A stretch of DNA of 64,000 nt, from the NCBI GenBank assembly GCA_947498155.1, contig CANMJD010000008.1, positions 1-64,000 of the forward strand, given 5' to 3'. Shown here in pieces: positions 8,825 through 18,423 of this stretch. Below the pieces are notes generated by a model. That model saw only the letters and a list, made by a program, of their open reading frames with translations, searched no databases and was not told where the DNA came from. This DNA is from an uncultured Pseudoruegeria sp. (GTDB taxonomy: Bacteria > Pseudomonadota > Alphaproteobacteria > Rhodobacterales > Rhodobacteraceae). The position numbers and the translations under genes are program-made. Position 1 is the first letter of the stretch. Every line of letters begins with the position of its first letter.

Positions 8825-9495
8825 TGATCGTTCTAATCAACCCCAACAGCACCGACGCCATGACGAAGGCTATGATCGAAACGGCATCAAAAGCAGGCGT
8901 GGTGTTAGAAGGTTGGACCTCCTTTGACGGGCCTGCCGCCATCCAAGGACCAGAGGACGGCGCGGCCTGCATCCCGCCCTTGTTGTCGCTGGTGCACAAA
9001 GCCTCGAACGCCGGTGCAAAAGCAATTATTATCGGTTGTTTTGACGATACGGGGCTGAATGCCGCCCGCAATATCGCGGCTTGTCCAGTTATTGGTATCG
9101 GCCAAGCTGCCTATCACATGGCGGTGCTTTCGGGGCGCAGGTTTTCAGTCGTAACCACCTTGGCTGTGTCTGTGCCCGTTCTGGAAAGCAACATCCACGC
9201 CTATGGCTTCACTTCCCAACTGGCCCGCGTCCGCGCCTGTGGTGTTCCTGTATTAGATATGGAAACAGACCCAGCCGGAACCGCACCTGCCGTGGTAGCG
9301 GAAATCAATCGTGCTGTCGCTGAGGACAACGTTGATACAGTCGTCCTTGGCTGCGCCGGTATGGTCCATATTCCGGCATATTTTGGTGAAGCTGGGTCTG
9401 TTCGGCTCGTTGACGGTGTCACATCAGCTGCGCAGCTTGCGCAGCTTTTCGCAAAGGGGCCTTTGTTCCAAGAACGCGACGCAACTAATAATTGA
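8824..9495 (+). CDS. Asp/Glu racemase superfamily protein, hydantoin-racemase-like
   Basis: This 223-residue cytoplasmic enzyme belongs to the cofactor-independent two-cysteine racemase superfamily. It opens with LINPNST, the usual start of HyuE-type hydantoin racemases. The two catalytic cysteines are in IIGCFDDTGL (about residue 80) and LGCAGM (about 177). It probably racemises or isomerises the compound brought in by the coupled importer, for example a 5-substituted hydantoin or an amino acid derivative. The ATG at 8824 overlaps the permease stop; TTG at 8821 is an alternative. Substrate and reaction remain inferred. Confidence 0.82.
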   Translation: MIVLINPNSTDAMTKAMIETASKAGVVLEGWTSFDGPAAIQGPEDGAACIPPLLSLVHKASNAGAKAIIIGCFDDTGLNAARNIAACPVIGIGQAAYHMAVLSGRRFSVVTTLAVSVPVLESNIHAYGFTSQLARVRACGVPVLDMETDPAGTAPAVVAEINRAVAEDNVDTVVLGCAGMVHIPAYFGEAGSVRLVDGVTSAAQLAQLFAKGPLFQERDATNN

Positions 9496-9725
9496 GATTG
9501 CAGTTCAAAGTGAACGGACGCTATGCCTCCAGAAGCCGCCATTAATTCTGTCCGCAGCATCCAACATTTTGGGCTCGTTCCTGCCGTCGCCACCCATTCA
9601 ACATGCTGAGGTACGGTCGTCGAAGAAAAAACTCGCTGCAGTGCTGCAGTCGTAGGGTCACTGAATTCACATTTGGCGGAGAAACCGGAATTGTGCACAC
9701 ACAGCCGACCACAGGAAGTTCCAAC

Positions 9726-10280
9726 ATGAGCCAGCGAAACCGAGAGATGAGCGTGCAAGCAGGAGAGCATCACCAAAGCATGGATAGCTTTTCAGAAGAC
9801 CAACTCGAGATTCCAGGCCTGAAGGAAGTGAGATCGTCCGTATCGAGCGGGATAACTCTAATCGTTGATTTCTTCTTGTACGGCAACCACCGCTCTGCCC
9901 ACGTCGACGAAATCGTCGATGGAATCCAAATAGAGAACAGAGCCGAAAAGGAATCCGTGTACTCGACTATAGACCCTTACGCGGACGGCGCGGCGAAACG
10001 GGATGACGGCAAACCTCTCCTATTCCGTAGGGTATTTCCCGGGCAGTACCAGTTTCTTGGCTTTGATGGTGATCAACTTGATCTTACAAAGAAGTTGACT
10101 TTCCGGAGCGATCTTCTTCGAGAGGCTTACAGCGTTTTTTGTGGTTTTGTTCGAAAGAACGGCAAAGAGGCTGAGTTCAAGAGCAAGAGCACGTCAGAGC
10201 GTATTCAGGTATTCCACGCAAACCTACAAAAAGCACCAGTCATTCTCGAGCAAGCCGCCGACAACCTCCGCATCAGGTAG
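9726..10280 (+). CDS. hypothetical protein
   Basis: I do not recognise this 184-residue protein. It is mixed alpha/beta by composition with no signal peptide or membrane segment. It has a hydrophobic strand near residue 45 (GITLIVDFFLYGNH) and a charged C-terminal half. The ATG at 9726 lacks a strong Shine-Dalgarno sequence and an in-frame earlier start exists at 9603. It stands alone between the importer operon and a long non-coding stretch. It could be a recent arrival or a decaying gene; no function is proposed. Confidence 0.5.
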   Translation: MSQRNREMSVQAGEHHQSMDSFSEDQLEIPGLKEVRSSVSSGITLIVDFFLYGNHRSAHVDEIVDGIQIENRAEKESVYSTIDPYADGAAKRDDGKPLLFRRVFPGQYQFLGFDGDQLDLTKKLTFRSDLLREAYSVFCGFVRKNGKEAEFKSKSTSERIQVFHANLQKAPVILEQAADNLRIR

Positions 10281-10789
10281 ACCATTGCTCAGCTTAAGCT
10301 GTGAGGCGTGGAGGAAGTGCTCTCTAGGACACCAACCAACTTTCCTGAAGAATTGTCCCGGGACAGGACGTACCGTAGAGTCCAGTGACGAATGTCCGCT
10401 TAGCTGACCTTGATGACAAGCGCAGCGAACGTCTGGTTCCCGTACGTCGTGTCGATCGTCGAAAACGGCCCAAAGCGGACCTTGCCCAAAGATTACGACG
10501 CCAAGCTGCAGCTCCTTCAATGCGGACGTTCACGCATTGCGCAGCATTCTGGATGATTCGATGACCGCAACGCGGGGAAACTTTCCCTTCGTTTTTGATG
10601 GGAACACAGACGAATTCAAGGCGTGCACACGCACCTTTCTTCGGTTTTTAAGATGTCATTCAACATCTTTGTTATCCACAATCGTATGTCGGCAAGTGCC
10701 TAAATCGCCCTAGCTTGTTCAGTAACCTCCAACCCAATGCGGGACGCGCAAACCTTAGGGAAAGAAACAATGACCATCAGTGTGGCATT
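10281..10789. other. gene-poor stretch with a possible degraded coding remnant
   Basis: No intact gene is seen. Around 10411-10554 one plus-strand frame gives a protein-like string (MTSAANVWFPYVVSIVENG, later KDYDAKLQLLQCGRS) without a plausible start or ribosome site, which may be the tail of a lost gene. The rest is non-coding. Confidence 0.4.
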
Positions 10790-12565
10790 TCATTTCGACA
10801 ACGCTTCGCGTGCTTCAGTAAGGCCCTCATAAACAGCGTCGATCACGATGGGGTGCATGTTATGCCCTTCAAGCCAAGATCTCGGATCTTTTGCGAGCAG
10901 CGGGTCGAGTTCAGCAATCCTGTCGAGAGCTGCTCTAGCAGCATCTGGTTGTGAAAGCTTGTTGTGGGCGATGGCAAGCAGGGCCTGCCCGAACGACCAC
11001 CCATCAATGGCGGCCCTGTCTGCGTTTGCCAGCATTTCCGGCCAGTCCTCTTTGAGCAAACTGTCAGCGGCCAGCACGTGATAATAAAAGGGCGGTGGAG
11101 CAACCGAAGCATCAATGGCGCGGCGCATGGTTGGCGCAGCCTCTGAAAAACGCCCGGCGATCGCGTAGCGAATGGCCAGGTTGGCTACCGCTGCCGGATC
11201 ATTCGGGTTCACCTCTACAGCTTTGCGCGCATAATCTATCGAACGCATCATGTCGCCAGCGTATTGCTCGACATGTGACATCGCTTGGAGTGCGTCGGTA
11301 TCTCGTGGATCTAGATCGAGCGCGCGGGTCGCCGCGTCGCGCGCCAGATCGAATGCTGCCTCTCTGGACAGGTCGGTCTCATGTCCGAAACGGGCTGCAT
11401 CGTTGCGCACATAGGCAAGCATGGCCCAAGCACGAGCATAATCTGGGTCTTCGAGAACAGTCCCTTCCAGACATTTTCGCACATAGGGATATGAATCGCG
11501 GTGATAGGTGCGTCGGTATATCTGGGCGCTCGCCACACAGGCAAAGCCCCGCAGACTGTGATCGTTCGGATCATTGAGCCGCATGCCGCGCACGTCGCGC
11601 AGCACATAGCCGTGCTGTTGCCCAATTTCAGAAGCGATTTGTGATGCAATTCTTTCCTGAATTTCCGTGATGCTGAGACCCTGGGTTCCTTCGGTGAAAC
11701 GCTCACTCCACAAAACCTCAGCATCAGCAGTGCGAATGAGACTTGAGCGAACAAAAAGCAAACCGTCTTCCTGCCACACACTGCCCTGCACCTCATAACC
11801 CGTGTTTTGCGCGTCCGGCAGGGTAGATGGCGCACTTGCGCCGCCCGTATCCTCTTCCGCCTTCAGGTGAACGGAAATATCCGGAAAACGCACCAGCGCC
11901 GATGCGACTTCATCCGTCAGACCGGAGGCCACGAGTGAAAAAATGTCGCCCCCCGAACGCGCCTCAAAATTCTGCACATGAATGGCGACCGGTTCGACCG
12001 CACCCGCGTTCTGCGTTGTCGTTTCGTGATCCGCTTGCGACGTCCAAAGAAATGTGGCCGTCGCAACGACGATACAAGCGCCCGCGACCAGAACACGTCG
12101 CGCGTTGACGAAGGAGCGCCAGCTTGTTTTCGCTTTACCGTCGGGCATTGGCTGCGGCGCATTTGGCGCGTTTTGGATACCCGGGCCCCACTGTGCCGAG
12201 AATTTCGGAATGTAGTGTCCCTTTGGTATGCTGATACGCAGCGGATCGTTGAGGCCTTGTCCTGCGTAGTAGTTGTCAAGGTCGCGGCGCAACTTGCGTG
12301 CTTCCAATCTCACGATCGGGTCCGATTGCTGGTCGAAATCCGCACCGCGTCCGAAAACCTCCATCGCGATGGTCGTCGCTTTAAGACGGTTTTCGCGACC
12401 GGCCAGTGTTTCGCTGACGACAAAGGCGAGCATCTCACGGCGCCGGGTGGTCGCTTCGAAATCCACATGATCGAAGATCCGCTCAAGCTGGCGGCGTATC
12501 TCGTCTTCAGAGGTCTCAATTTTCGCGGTTTCGTGGCGACGCGGCACAGGACGGGTCCTCTTCAC
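10790..12565 (-). CDS. membrane-anchored TPR protein of the adenylate-cyclase/CadC-like regulator type
   Basis: This 591-residue protein has an N-terminal cytoplasmic domain of about 125 residues with the pattern seen in TPR/cyclase-associated proteins of alphaproteobacteria (RREMLAFVVSETLAGR, RLEARKLRRDLDNYY, IPKGHYIP). One membrane span follows at about 157-176. Next come a TolB-N-like periplasmic segment (about 190-330) and at least four TPR-like helical repeats (about 380-560, for example ALDLDPRDTDALQAMSHVEQ and AVEVNPNDPAAVANLA). No cyclase catalytic domain is present. It may sense periplasmic state and signal through the N-terminal domain. Its target is unknown, though it is divergent from 12719. 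Confidence 0.72.
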   Translation of the reverse strand: MKRTRPVPRRHETAKIETSEDEIRRQLERIFDHVDFEATTRRREMLAFVVSETLAGRENRLKATTIAMEVFGRGADFDQQSDPIVRLEARKLRRDLDNYYAGQGLNDPLRISIPKGHYIPKFSAQWGPGIQNAPNAPQPMPDGKAKTSWRSFVNARRVLVAGACIVVATATFLWTSQADHETTTQNAGAVEPVAIHVQNFEARSGGDIFSLVASGLTDEVASALVRFPDISVHLKAEEDTGGASAPSTLPDAQNTGYEVQGSVWQEDGLLFVRSSLIRTADAEVLWSERFTEGTQGLSITEIQERIASQIASEIGQQHGYVLRDVRGMRLNDPNDHSLRGFACVASAQIYRRTYHRDSYPYVRKCLEGTVLEDPDYARAWAMLAYVRNDAARFGHETDLSREAAFDLARDAATRALDLDPRDTDALQAMSHVEQYAGDMMRSIDYARKAVEVNPNDPAAVANLAIRYAIAGRFSEAAPTMRRAIDASVAPPPFYYHVLAADSLLKEDWPEMLANADRAAIDGWSFGQALLAIAHNKLSQPDAARAALDRIAELDPLLAKDPRSWLEGHNMHPIVIDAVYEGLTEAREALSK

Positions 12566-12718
12566 ACTGCAGAATCAAAGGTTTAGAAATACTTTAGCAC
12601 AACCTTAAGTGCGCTTTATGCATCTGAAAAGCCAAGGTTTCTCTACGTAAGTTACATGTAGCAACATAGTAAAACACCACCAAGCCATGTTTGGTTCCCT
12701 GCAGGAGCTAAGGGGGCG

Positions 12719-12949
12719 ATGGAAACTTTTCTGCAGAAGCTTGTCGAAAGACATCCTGAAAAGGGGGCGGACATCATCCGGCTCGCTGGCAATGACGAAT
12801 GCTTCAGAGCAGTCTGCGAAGAAATCGAACTGGCCGAGTCCGCAACGATTTACTGGAAGCAGATGCCAGCCCGCGTATTGGAGTACGAAGAAATTTTAAA
12901 CGGCCTAGAAATAGAATTCTGGACGCAGCTGTCGCAAAGCTCTCGATAA
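12719..12949 (+). CDS. small hypothetical protein
   Basis: This 76-residue acidic, helical protein starts METFLQKLVERHPEKG and has no signal peptide or membrane span. A purine-rich GGAGCTAAGGGGGCG precedes the ATG at 12719, so translation is plausible. Sequence composition is protein-like (ECFRAVCEEIELAESATIYW). No function is recognised. It lies in the divergent region upstream of the TPR regulator. Confidence 0.55.
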   Translation: METFLQKLVERHPEKGADIIRLAGNDECFRAVCEEIELAESATIYWKQMPARVLEYEEILNGLEIEFWTQLSQSSR

Positions 12950-13011
12950 TGGTCTGTGAAATATATGGTTAAGAGGCTTTGAGCCGATAGGAAGGCTAGG
13001 GACGCGGAAAG

Positions 13012-13884
13012 ATGAACAAGGTTAAAAAATTACGCGGCGGACCTCAGGCGCGCACCGCTATTAATAGTAACGGCATCCGGATAAATAATATTTCCAAGTG
13101 TATCTTCACGACGCTTTCGTTTGTTGCCGTATTGGCGGCACCGGCCAGTGCGCAAGAGGATCTTGCCGAGATTAACAACGGGACCAACCCGACGCTGCTT
13201 ACCACGCAGATTGGCCTCCAATACCAGTACAACGAAATCAATTCCGATCTGAATACGGGACTTTTTGAAACCTTCTACACGCAGCCATTCGGCGAGGGTG
13301 GAAATAGGGCGTTTCGGATTACCGTGCCGGGCTCGGACAGCCCTTTCAATGCGAACCCGAATTTCGGCGGCACACCCGGGAACGATTTCACTCTGGGCGA
13401 TATCAGTGTCACCTACATCGACGTCTTTCACCTGACAGAGCGTAATGGCTCGGCTTTCACTTTCGAATTGTTTCTGGATACGGCCGACGAGGCAACCGCC
13501 GGATACGGCCAACTCGTAGGCGAAACATCTGTTTTCTACGCTTGGTTTCTAGACAACGGCGACATCTTTGCCCCGGCTTGGGTGCAGACCTTTGGTCTTG
13601 AAGGCGGCAATAGCGCGGGCACCGATGTAAACCAGACAACGGTCGATTTCTACTACGTCCCCAAGCTTGCCAACCCGAAATATTACATGACCTTCGACCC
13701 GGCCATCATCCATGATTGGGAAAGCGGTGACACTTTTGGTAGCCTTCAGGTCACCCTTGGTATGCTCACGGGCCCTGCTTTCGGCGGCGACGGCCAGGTC
13801 TTTGTAAAGCCGGGTATCCTGTTCGGCGGGGACCGGCCTGCCGAATGGTCACTTCAAGTCGGCTACAAAGTGCTGAACTTTTAG
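13012..13884 (+). CDS. exported hypothetical protein, outer-membrane-barrel-like
   Basis: This 290-residue protein has a long signal region: a charged N-terminus, then the hydrophobic stretch CIFTTLSFVAVLAAPASAQ cleaved near residue 48. The mature part is rich in alternating aromatic/polar strands (TTQIGLQYQYNEIN, FTFELFLDTAD) and ends with aromatic Phe (SLQVGYKVLNF), a pattern usual for outer-membrane beta-barrels. It precedes an exported amidohydrolase and an exported DUF3299-like protein in the same direction, so it may be the outer-membrane route for their substrate. Family identity is not certain. Confidence 0.65.
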   Translation: MNKVKKLRGGPQARTAINSNGIRINNISKCIFTTLSFVAVLAAPASAQEDLAEINNGTNPTLLTTQIGLQYQYNEINSDLNTGLFETFYTQPFGEGGNRAFRITVPGSDSPFNANPNFGGTPGNDFTLGDISVTYIDVFHLTERNGSAFTFELFLDTADEATAGYGQLVGETSVFYAWFLDNGDIFAPAWVQTFGLEGGNSAGTDVNQTTVDFYYVPKLANPKYYMTFDPAIIHDWESGDTFGSLQVTLGMLTGPAFGGDGQVFVKPGILFGGDRPAEWSLQVGYKVLNF

Positions 13885-13973
13885 ATGCGCTGATGTCGCG
13901 CCGCAAGAATCGAAAATAACACGGCTGTCGTCGGAAAAGCCTACTAATCCAAGCTACGAAAAGGAATAATTTC

Positions 13974-15368
13974 ATGAAAAGCCGATTACTAACACTCCTT
14001 CTTTCAACCTCCATCGCCACCACACCACTGGGTGTGCTCGCGCATGATGACAACCATGCCGTGATCCCGGCAGGAACCGTCGGCGAGATCGAAACCACAG
14101 ATACCAAGATGAAGTTTGACAACGTCGTCATCCGCGGCGCCCAGATATTCAACGGGTGCGATGACGGGCTGACTCAGGCTGATCTTTTGGTCACGGGCCA
14201 GTTAATTTCGACTATCGGCACGGACGTCGAAGCACCGGAGGGAGCCTTCGAAATCAATGCGGAAGGCTACACCCTTATCCCGGGCCTGATCGATAATCAC
14301 TGGCACGGGGTCTTTGCTGAAGCGACCATCGCGCAACTTATGCTAACAGGTGAAGGCTATTGGAACCTACTGGCCGCCAAGGCCTCGAACAATGCGTTGC
14401 TACGTGGTTTCACAACGCTGCGTGACGTTGCGGGGCCGATGTTCGACATTGCCCGCGCGACCGATGAAGGTCTGATCGACGGGCCACGCATCTTCGCATC
14501 AGGCCCTGCGATTTCGATCACCGCAGGGCATCAGGATTTCCGTACCACGCGTGACGTTCCGACACCTCTGGACGAGCTGCACTCTTTCGAGCGTGGCAAT
14601 ATGTTTTATCTAGCAGACGGTGTGCCTGCGGTTCTAAAGCGGGTGCGCGAGAACCTCATGCAGGGGGCCACACACATTAAACTCATGGCGGGCGGCGGTG
14701 TAACTTCGGCCTATGATCCAATCCACACGATCCAATTCACAGATGATGAATTTCAGGCCGCCGTTGAAGCAACCGAAGCTTGGGGCACCTATGTGACGAC
14801 CCACGCGATCAACGACGAGGCGGTGAGGCATTCCATCGAGAACGGAGCAAGATCCGTTGAACACGGACACATGGCCACGCGCGAAACGCTGCAGATGATG
14901 AAGGACAAAGACGTGTGGCTCAGCATGCAGCCCTTCCTTGATGACGAAGACGCACCTGCGCTCAATGACTTCCAGAAGGAAAAATACAAGTTCGTCACCG
15001 ACGGGACCGATTTCGTCTATCGTACGGCCAAGGAACTGGGTCTGAAGATCGCTTTTGGCACCGATACCCTATTCAGCGCGGACCTCGCCAAGCGCCAAGG
15101 CGCGGTGCTGGCAAAGATGCAGCGCTGGTTCACACCTTATGAAGTTCTCAAAATGGCCACCTGTGACAACGCCGAATTGCTTAAGATGTCTGACAAAATC
15201 ACACCTTACCCGCTCGGCCCTCTTGGTGTTATCGAGGAAGGCGCCTACGCGGACATGATCCTCGTGAATGGCAACCCGCTTGAGAATATCGACCTTATCG
15301 GTGACGCCAAGGCCAACTTCGGCATGATTATGAAGGACGGAACCATCTACAAATACGACATGGAGTAG
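13974..15368 (+). CDS. exported metal-dependent amidohydrolase (imidazolonepropionase/prolidase-like)
   Basis: This 464-residue amidohydrolase-superfamily enzyme has a Sec signal peptide (MKSRLLTLLLSTSIATTPLG, cleaved near LAH). The metal-binding motifs of the TIM barrel are visible: HxH in IDNHWHG (about residue 107), a lysine candidate in HIKLMAGGG (about 228), His in VTTHAIND and VEHGHMA, and Asp in AFGTDTL. Members with this pattern hydrolyse cyclic amides, dipeptides or carbamates. The export signal argues for periplasmic action. It lies 89 bp after the barrel-like gene and 6 bp before a DUF3299-like gene. The substrate is unknown. Confidence 0.82.
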   Translation: MKSRLLTLLLSTSIATTPLGVLAHDDNHAVIPAGTVGEIETTDTKMKFDNVVIRGAQIFNGCDDGLTQADLLVTGQLISTIGTDVEAPEGAFEINAEGYTLIPGLIDNHWHGVFAEATIAQLMLTGEGYWNLLAAKASNNALLRGFTTLRDVAGPMFDIARATDEGLIDGPRIFASGPAISITAGHQDFRTTRDVPTPLDELHSFERGNMFYLADGVPAVLKRVRENLMQGATHIKLMAGGGVTSAYDPIHTIQFTDDEFQAAVEATEAWGTYVTTHAINDEAVRHSIENGARSVEHGHMATRETLQMMKDKDVWLSMQPFLDDEDAPALNDFQKEKYKFVTDGTDFVYRTAKELGLKIAFGTDTLFSADLAKRQGAVLAKMQRWFTPYEVLKMATCDNAELLKMSDKITPYPLGPLGVIEEGAYADMILVNGNPLENIDLIGDAKANFGMIMKDGTIYKYDME

Positions 15369-15374
15369 CGGCAA

Positions 15375-16163
15375 GTGCTGACGCAACAACCGCCCCGGTT
15401 CACTCTGGTCTCAACACTGCAGGTATTTGCCTTTGTGCTGTTGTTGACTGTTGCCCTTTTTCCTGGCGCCGCGCGCGCCGGGGACTTGGCCTTCGCAGGT
15501 TGGGATGCTCTGGCGCCTTCAGTCGAGCCCTTCGAAGACCCTTTCCTTGAGATGTCCTATAAACAGAAGGACGACTTGCGAACAATCCTTCAGGCCTCCG
15601 AAACGGGCGCCGGTTCCAAATTTGAAAAGGATGTAAAAGAAGCGCGACACAGGCTGATCGTAGAAGGCTATGACCCGGACGCTCTTTTGGTCCAGCGCCT
15701 TAGTGTCATGGAAAAACGCCGCGAAGCCGCAACTGGCGTGACAGATGACTTTCTGGGGCACGAGGTACTTGTGGATGGCTATGTGTTACCGCTGCGCAGT
15801 GATGCTGGGCGCGTTTACAGCTTTCTGCTGGTCCCTTGGGTTGGTGCCTGCAGCCATACGCCCCCACCTCCGCCGAACCAATTGATCCGAGTTGAAGTCT
15901 CTGACGGTATCGCAATTGACGAGGTGTTTCATGCTATAAGGTTGCGTGGGGTGTTGATGCACGCGCCGAGCGTCAGCAATCTATTCCTTGTCGACGGGCA
16001 AAGACTGGTCGAATCGTCCTATTCGCTCAACGCAGCTGAGATTTGGGGTGATCCCGATGAATTCAGGCTCTCATCCAATAAACCCGCCCAAGAGAGTCTC
16101 TCGCAACAGGCGCAGGCATGGGTCAACAAATTGAAGCAAAGACCGGTGTCAGCGTTCGACTGA
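15375..16163 (+). CDS. exported DUF3299-like protein
   Basis: This 262-residue protein starts at GTG 15375, 6 bp after the amidohydrolase stop. A hydrophobic signal segment at about residues 10-35 (FAFVLLLTVALFPGAARA) is cleaved near ARAG. The middle contains the features of the DUF3299 family: LGHEVLVDGYVLPL, then VPWVGACSHTPPPPPNQ with a conserved Cys-His pair that could bind metal. The role of this family is not established, but members are often periplasmic partners of transport systems. Here it is probably translationally coupled to the amidohydrolase. Confidence 0.7.
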   Translation: MLTQQPPRFTLVSTLQVFAFVLLLTVALFPGAARAGDLAFAGWDALAPSVEPFEDPFLEMSYKQKDDLRTILQASETGAGSKFEKDVKEARHRLIVEGYDPDALLVQRLSVMEKRREAATGVTDDFLGHEVLVDGYVLPLRSDAGRVYSFLLVPWVGACSHTPPPPPNQLIRVEVSDGIAIDEVFHAIRLRGVLMHAPSVSNLFLVDGQRLVESSYSLNAAEIWGDPDEFRLSSNKPAQESLSQQAQAWVNKLKQRPVSAFD

Positions 16164-16715
16164 AGTACATGCAAATTGGTCTTTTCTGTTCACCTTTTCT
16201 GGCCGCAGCTCATTGCTTTGCCTTTCATACTTTCGGCACGGGAAAGGCAAAGCAGGTTTGATACAAGGCACGTAGTTTTGCCTGATCAAAAATAGAAAAC
16301 AAAGTGCATACAGCACGTACAAATACCAAGTCTTTACATCGGTAGAATTTGGTCCACAGCCGCCTTCCGGCGTTGCAGCAATCCAACCGGATCTGGCACA
16401 ATCTGAATGTCTGCTCCCGGTATTCTGCATCCATCAGAGCGCACCTGCAAACAATGTCTGCTTCCCGCCCGAAGTGTCGACTGACGCGAACGGCCCTTAG
16501 CTGACATTCGGATAACTTGCAGAGAACGACTGAAAAGAGCCCAAAGTGCGAAATGCTGCAGCGTGCTTGAATGGCAGCTTCCACGGTCAAATGGCAACAA
16601 CGCGAGGCAACATTCAAGCACGTCACCTCGCATGATGACCTACGCTTAACGCTTGATGACACGGCATGTTATGCCTCGTTGTCTGGTGATGTCTTCGTCG
16701 TGTTTTTTGTACGCA
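16164..16715. other. long non-coding stretch, possible decayed DNA
   Basis: Several overlapping open frames exist on the minus strand but have cysteine/arginine/serine-rich, non-protein-like composition and no ribosome sites, so I do not call a gene. No inverted repeats or IS ends were recognised. Confidence 0.5.
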
Positions 16716-17258
16716 CTATGGCGCTGATCGACCGGTTACATAGCTGTAGGAACCACGAACCAACTGAAGCACGATTTCCAGTTCAGCTTCCGTGGTGGGC
16801 GTATAGATCATGACAAAACCTTCCCAACCGGGTCTTTGATCGGCCCAAGGATGCTGTGTTGCCCAACCGGCCTCAATCGCGACGCGGGCCAATTCGGGGT
16901 CCAGTGATGCGTGCAAACTACCGTCTGGGTGGACATGTGCGAACTCACGTCCTCCAACAATTGCATCAGGTTGGGCAAGGCTGACTTCCCTGTCCAATTG
17001 GAAGCCGACCGCCCCGGGCAGGGACACGCGTGTTGCGCCAAGTGTGACGCCGGACAACTCTGCCACATGTTCCAACATCATGGCTGTGAGTTCTGGAACA
17101 GGCTCAACATTCAACTGGATATGCGGGACGCCATTGGTTGTTTCGGGCCGCAGTCCTTCTCGCTGTGGGAAAGTCGCATCCTGAGCAAAGGCGGGCGTGA
17201 AATTGGCAAGTAGGGTCGCCGCGGCCAAAATGGAAATTCGTTTCGATGATCTAAACAT
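16716..17258 (-). CDS. exported luciferase-domain (DUF5519-like) protein
   Basis: This 180-residue protein starts with a Sec signal (ISILAAATLLANFTPAFAQ). The mature part has the pattern of small luciferase-domain proteins: GREFAHVHPDGSLH, HPWADQRPGWEGFVMIYTP and a C-terminal helix with a YSYVTG end. The function of the bacterial members is unknown; the name comes from a fungal luciferase domain and does not imply light production. It is last of three minus-strand genes encoding small exported proteins, divergent from a LysR regulator. Confidence 0.65.
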   Translation of the reverse strand: MFRSSKRISILAAATLLANFTPAFAQDATFPQREGLRPETTNGVPHIQLNVEPVPELTAMMLEHVAELSGVTLGATRVSLPGAVGFQLDREVSLAQPDAIVGGREFAHVHPDGSLHASLDPELARVAIEAGWATQHPWADQRPGWEGFVMIYTPTTEAELEIVLQLVRGSYSYVTGRSAP

Positions 17259-17295
17259 TTTTCATATCCTTATTCATTTGGCCGCGACTGTTCAG

Positions 17296-17790
17296 TTACT
17301 TGGCGTGGTAGGCTTGGCTGACGGCGAAACTGTCTTCGAACCAGTTCCAAAGAACAACTTGGCCATCACGCACCTTGGCGCGCAGGGCAAAGGTAAAGTC
17401 TCCGATTTCTTGACCGGATTTGGTCGTGATCCCGTTCATGTCACCAAAGATCGCAACCGTATCACCAGAGGCGAGGACATCGGTGTTTTCCCATTTGGTG
17501 GTTTGAAAGTTTTCACTGAACACGCCAAGGAAGGCAAAAATCTCATCTTTGCCGTTCCAAGGCCCGATCCATGGAAGGGTCGAGTCGCCTTCGTTGAGCC
17601 AAACCATATCGTCGGCCATCAGATTGGCCATCGCATCCATGTCACCGCTTCCCATCGCACCCATAAGGGCCATGACGGTGTTGAGGCTTGCCTGACTTTG
17701 ATCATCATTTGATTGCGCTGTTGCAGCCGATGCAAGTGTAACGCCGGTTGCTGCTGCAACGGAAGCCTTCATTGCTTGTCGTCTGTTCAT
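17296..17790 (-). CDS. exported SnoaL/NTF2-like protein, TAT-type signal
   Basis: This 164-residue protein has an NRRQAMKAS twin-arginine-like signal followed by an Ala-rich stretch cut near SAATAQ. The mature domain is an NTF2/SnoaL alpha+beta cone (ALMGAMGSGDMDAMANLMAD, DDMVWLNEG, WNGKDEIFAFL). Such proteins are often small isomerases, cyclases or binding proteins. ATG 17790 is preferred to TTG 17796 because GGAG precedes it. It sits between another SnoaL gene and a luciferase-domain gene, all on the minus strand. Confidence 0.78.
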   Translation of the reverse strand: MNRRQAMKASVAAATGVTLASAATAQSNDDQSQASLNTVMALMGAMGSGDMDAMANLMADDMVWLNEGDSTLPWIGPWNGKDEIFAFLGVFSENFQTTKWENTDVLASGDTVAIFGDMNGITTKSGQEIGDFTFALRAKVRDGQVVLWNWFEDSFAVSQAYHAK

Positions 17791-17816
17791 CTTCAATACT
17801 CCTATTCGTTCAGTTT

Positions 17817-18296
17817 CTAGCGGTCGGAAAGTTGCTGCAATGCGCCTGCCCAGTCTTCGACGTGGTATGAGCGGACGATTTTTCCGTCGGCAATTTCGTG
17901 GATGTCGATCGTCATGATATCAAAGCTTCGACCTTCACCATCAACGCCGAAAAATGGCGCAACGGGTGTCCCAGTGGCGCGGCTGCGCACCGTCACGAAG
18001 TCGCCGCTATCGTGCAGGTCTTGGATGGCCCAATTCAAATCAGGTAGAAGCTTGGCGAAGCCACCAACCTGGCCCAAAAACGCGTCGCGGTTTTTGTTTT
18101 CACCGGAGTAATCACCGACGCTTTCCCAGGTGTCTGCCGTCACTTCGACGAATGCAGCGATGCGGGTTTCTGAATCTGGATTGCTGAGAAGATCATAGAA
18201 CGCCTGAACCGTATCGGCATTGTCGGCAAAAGCTGACGAGGCGATTGATGTGATGGCTAAAGTTGTTGCCGCAAGTATGGATTGTGCTTTTTTCAT
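17817..18296 (-). CDS. exported SnoaL-like ester cyclase family protein
   Basis: This 159-residue protein has a Sec signal (MKKAQSILAATTLAITSIAS, cleaved after AFA). The mature part is SnoaL-like: VQAFYDLLSNPDSET near the N-terminus, then FLGQVGGFAKLLPDLNW, VTVRSRATGTPVAPF and the terminal HVEDWAGALQQL, features of the polyketide-cyclase-like/ester-cyclase group. The start at 18296 is chosen because it begins with the signal peptide and is preceded by GAGGAA. It is the first gene of the divergent three-gene set facing a LysR regulator. Confidence 0.8.
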   Translation of the reverse strand: MKKAQSILAATTLAITSIASSAFADNADTVQAFYDLLSNPDSETRIAAFVEVTADTWESVGDYSGENKNRDAFLGQVGGFAKLLPDLNWAIQDLHDSGDFVTVRSRATGTPVAPFFGVDGEGRSFDIMTIDIHEIADGKIVRSYHVEDWAGALQQLSDR

Positions 18297-18423
18297 GTGA
18301 AGGATTCCTCTTAAACAATGTGTCGGCGCTGCAATTGCTGGGCTCTGTCTGAATAAGATGGACAAAATTACATTAGACCATAAGATGCGTTTATTAAGTT
18401 TAACTGTTCGGAATACTTACCTA

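Noticed and set aside
10411-10554. Short protein-like plus-strand frame
   Set aside because: No start with a ribosome site and no recognisable family; at most a remnant, so it is only mentioned in the gap description.
16225-16662. Open frame of about 145 codons on the minus strand
   Set aside because: Composition is rich in Cys, Arg and Ser, there is no ribosome site, and several other frames overlap it. It does not look protein-like.
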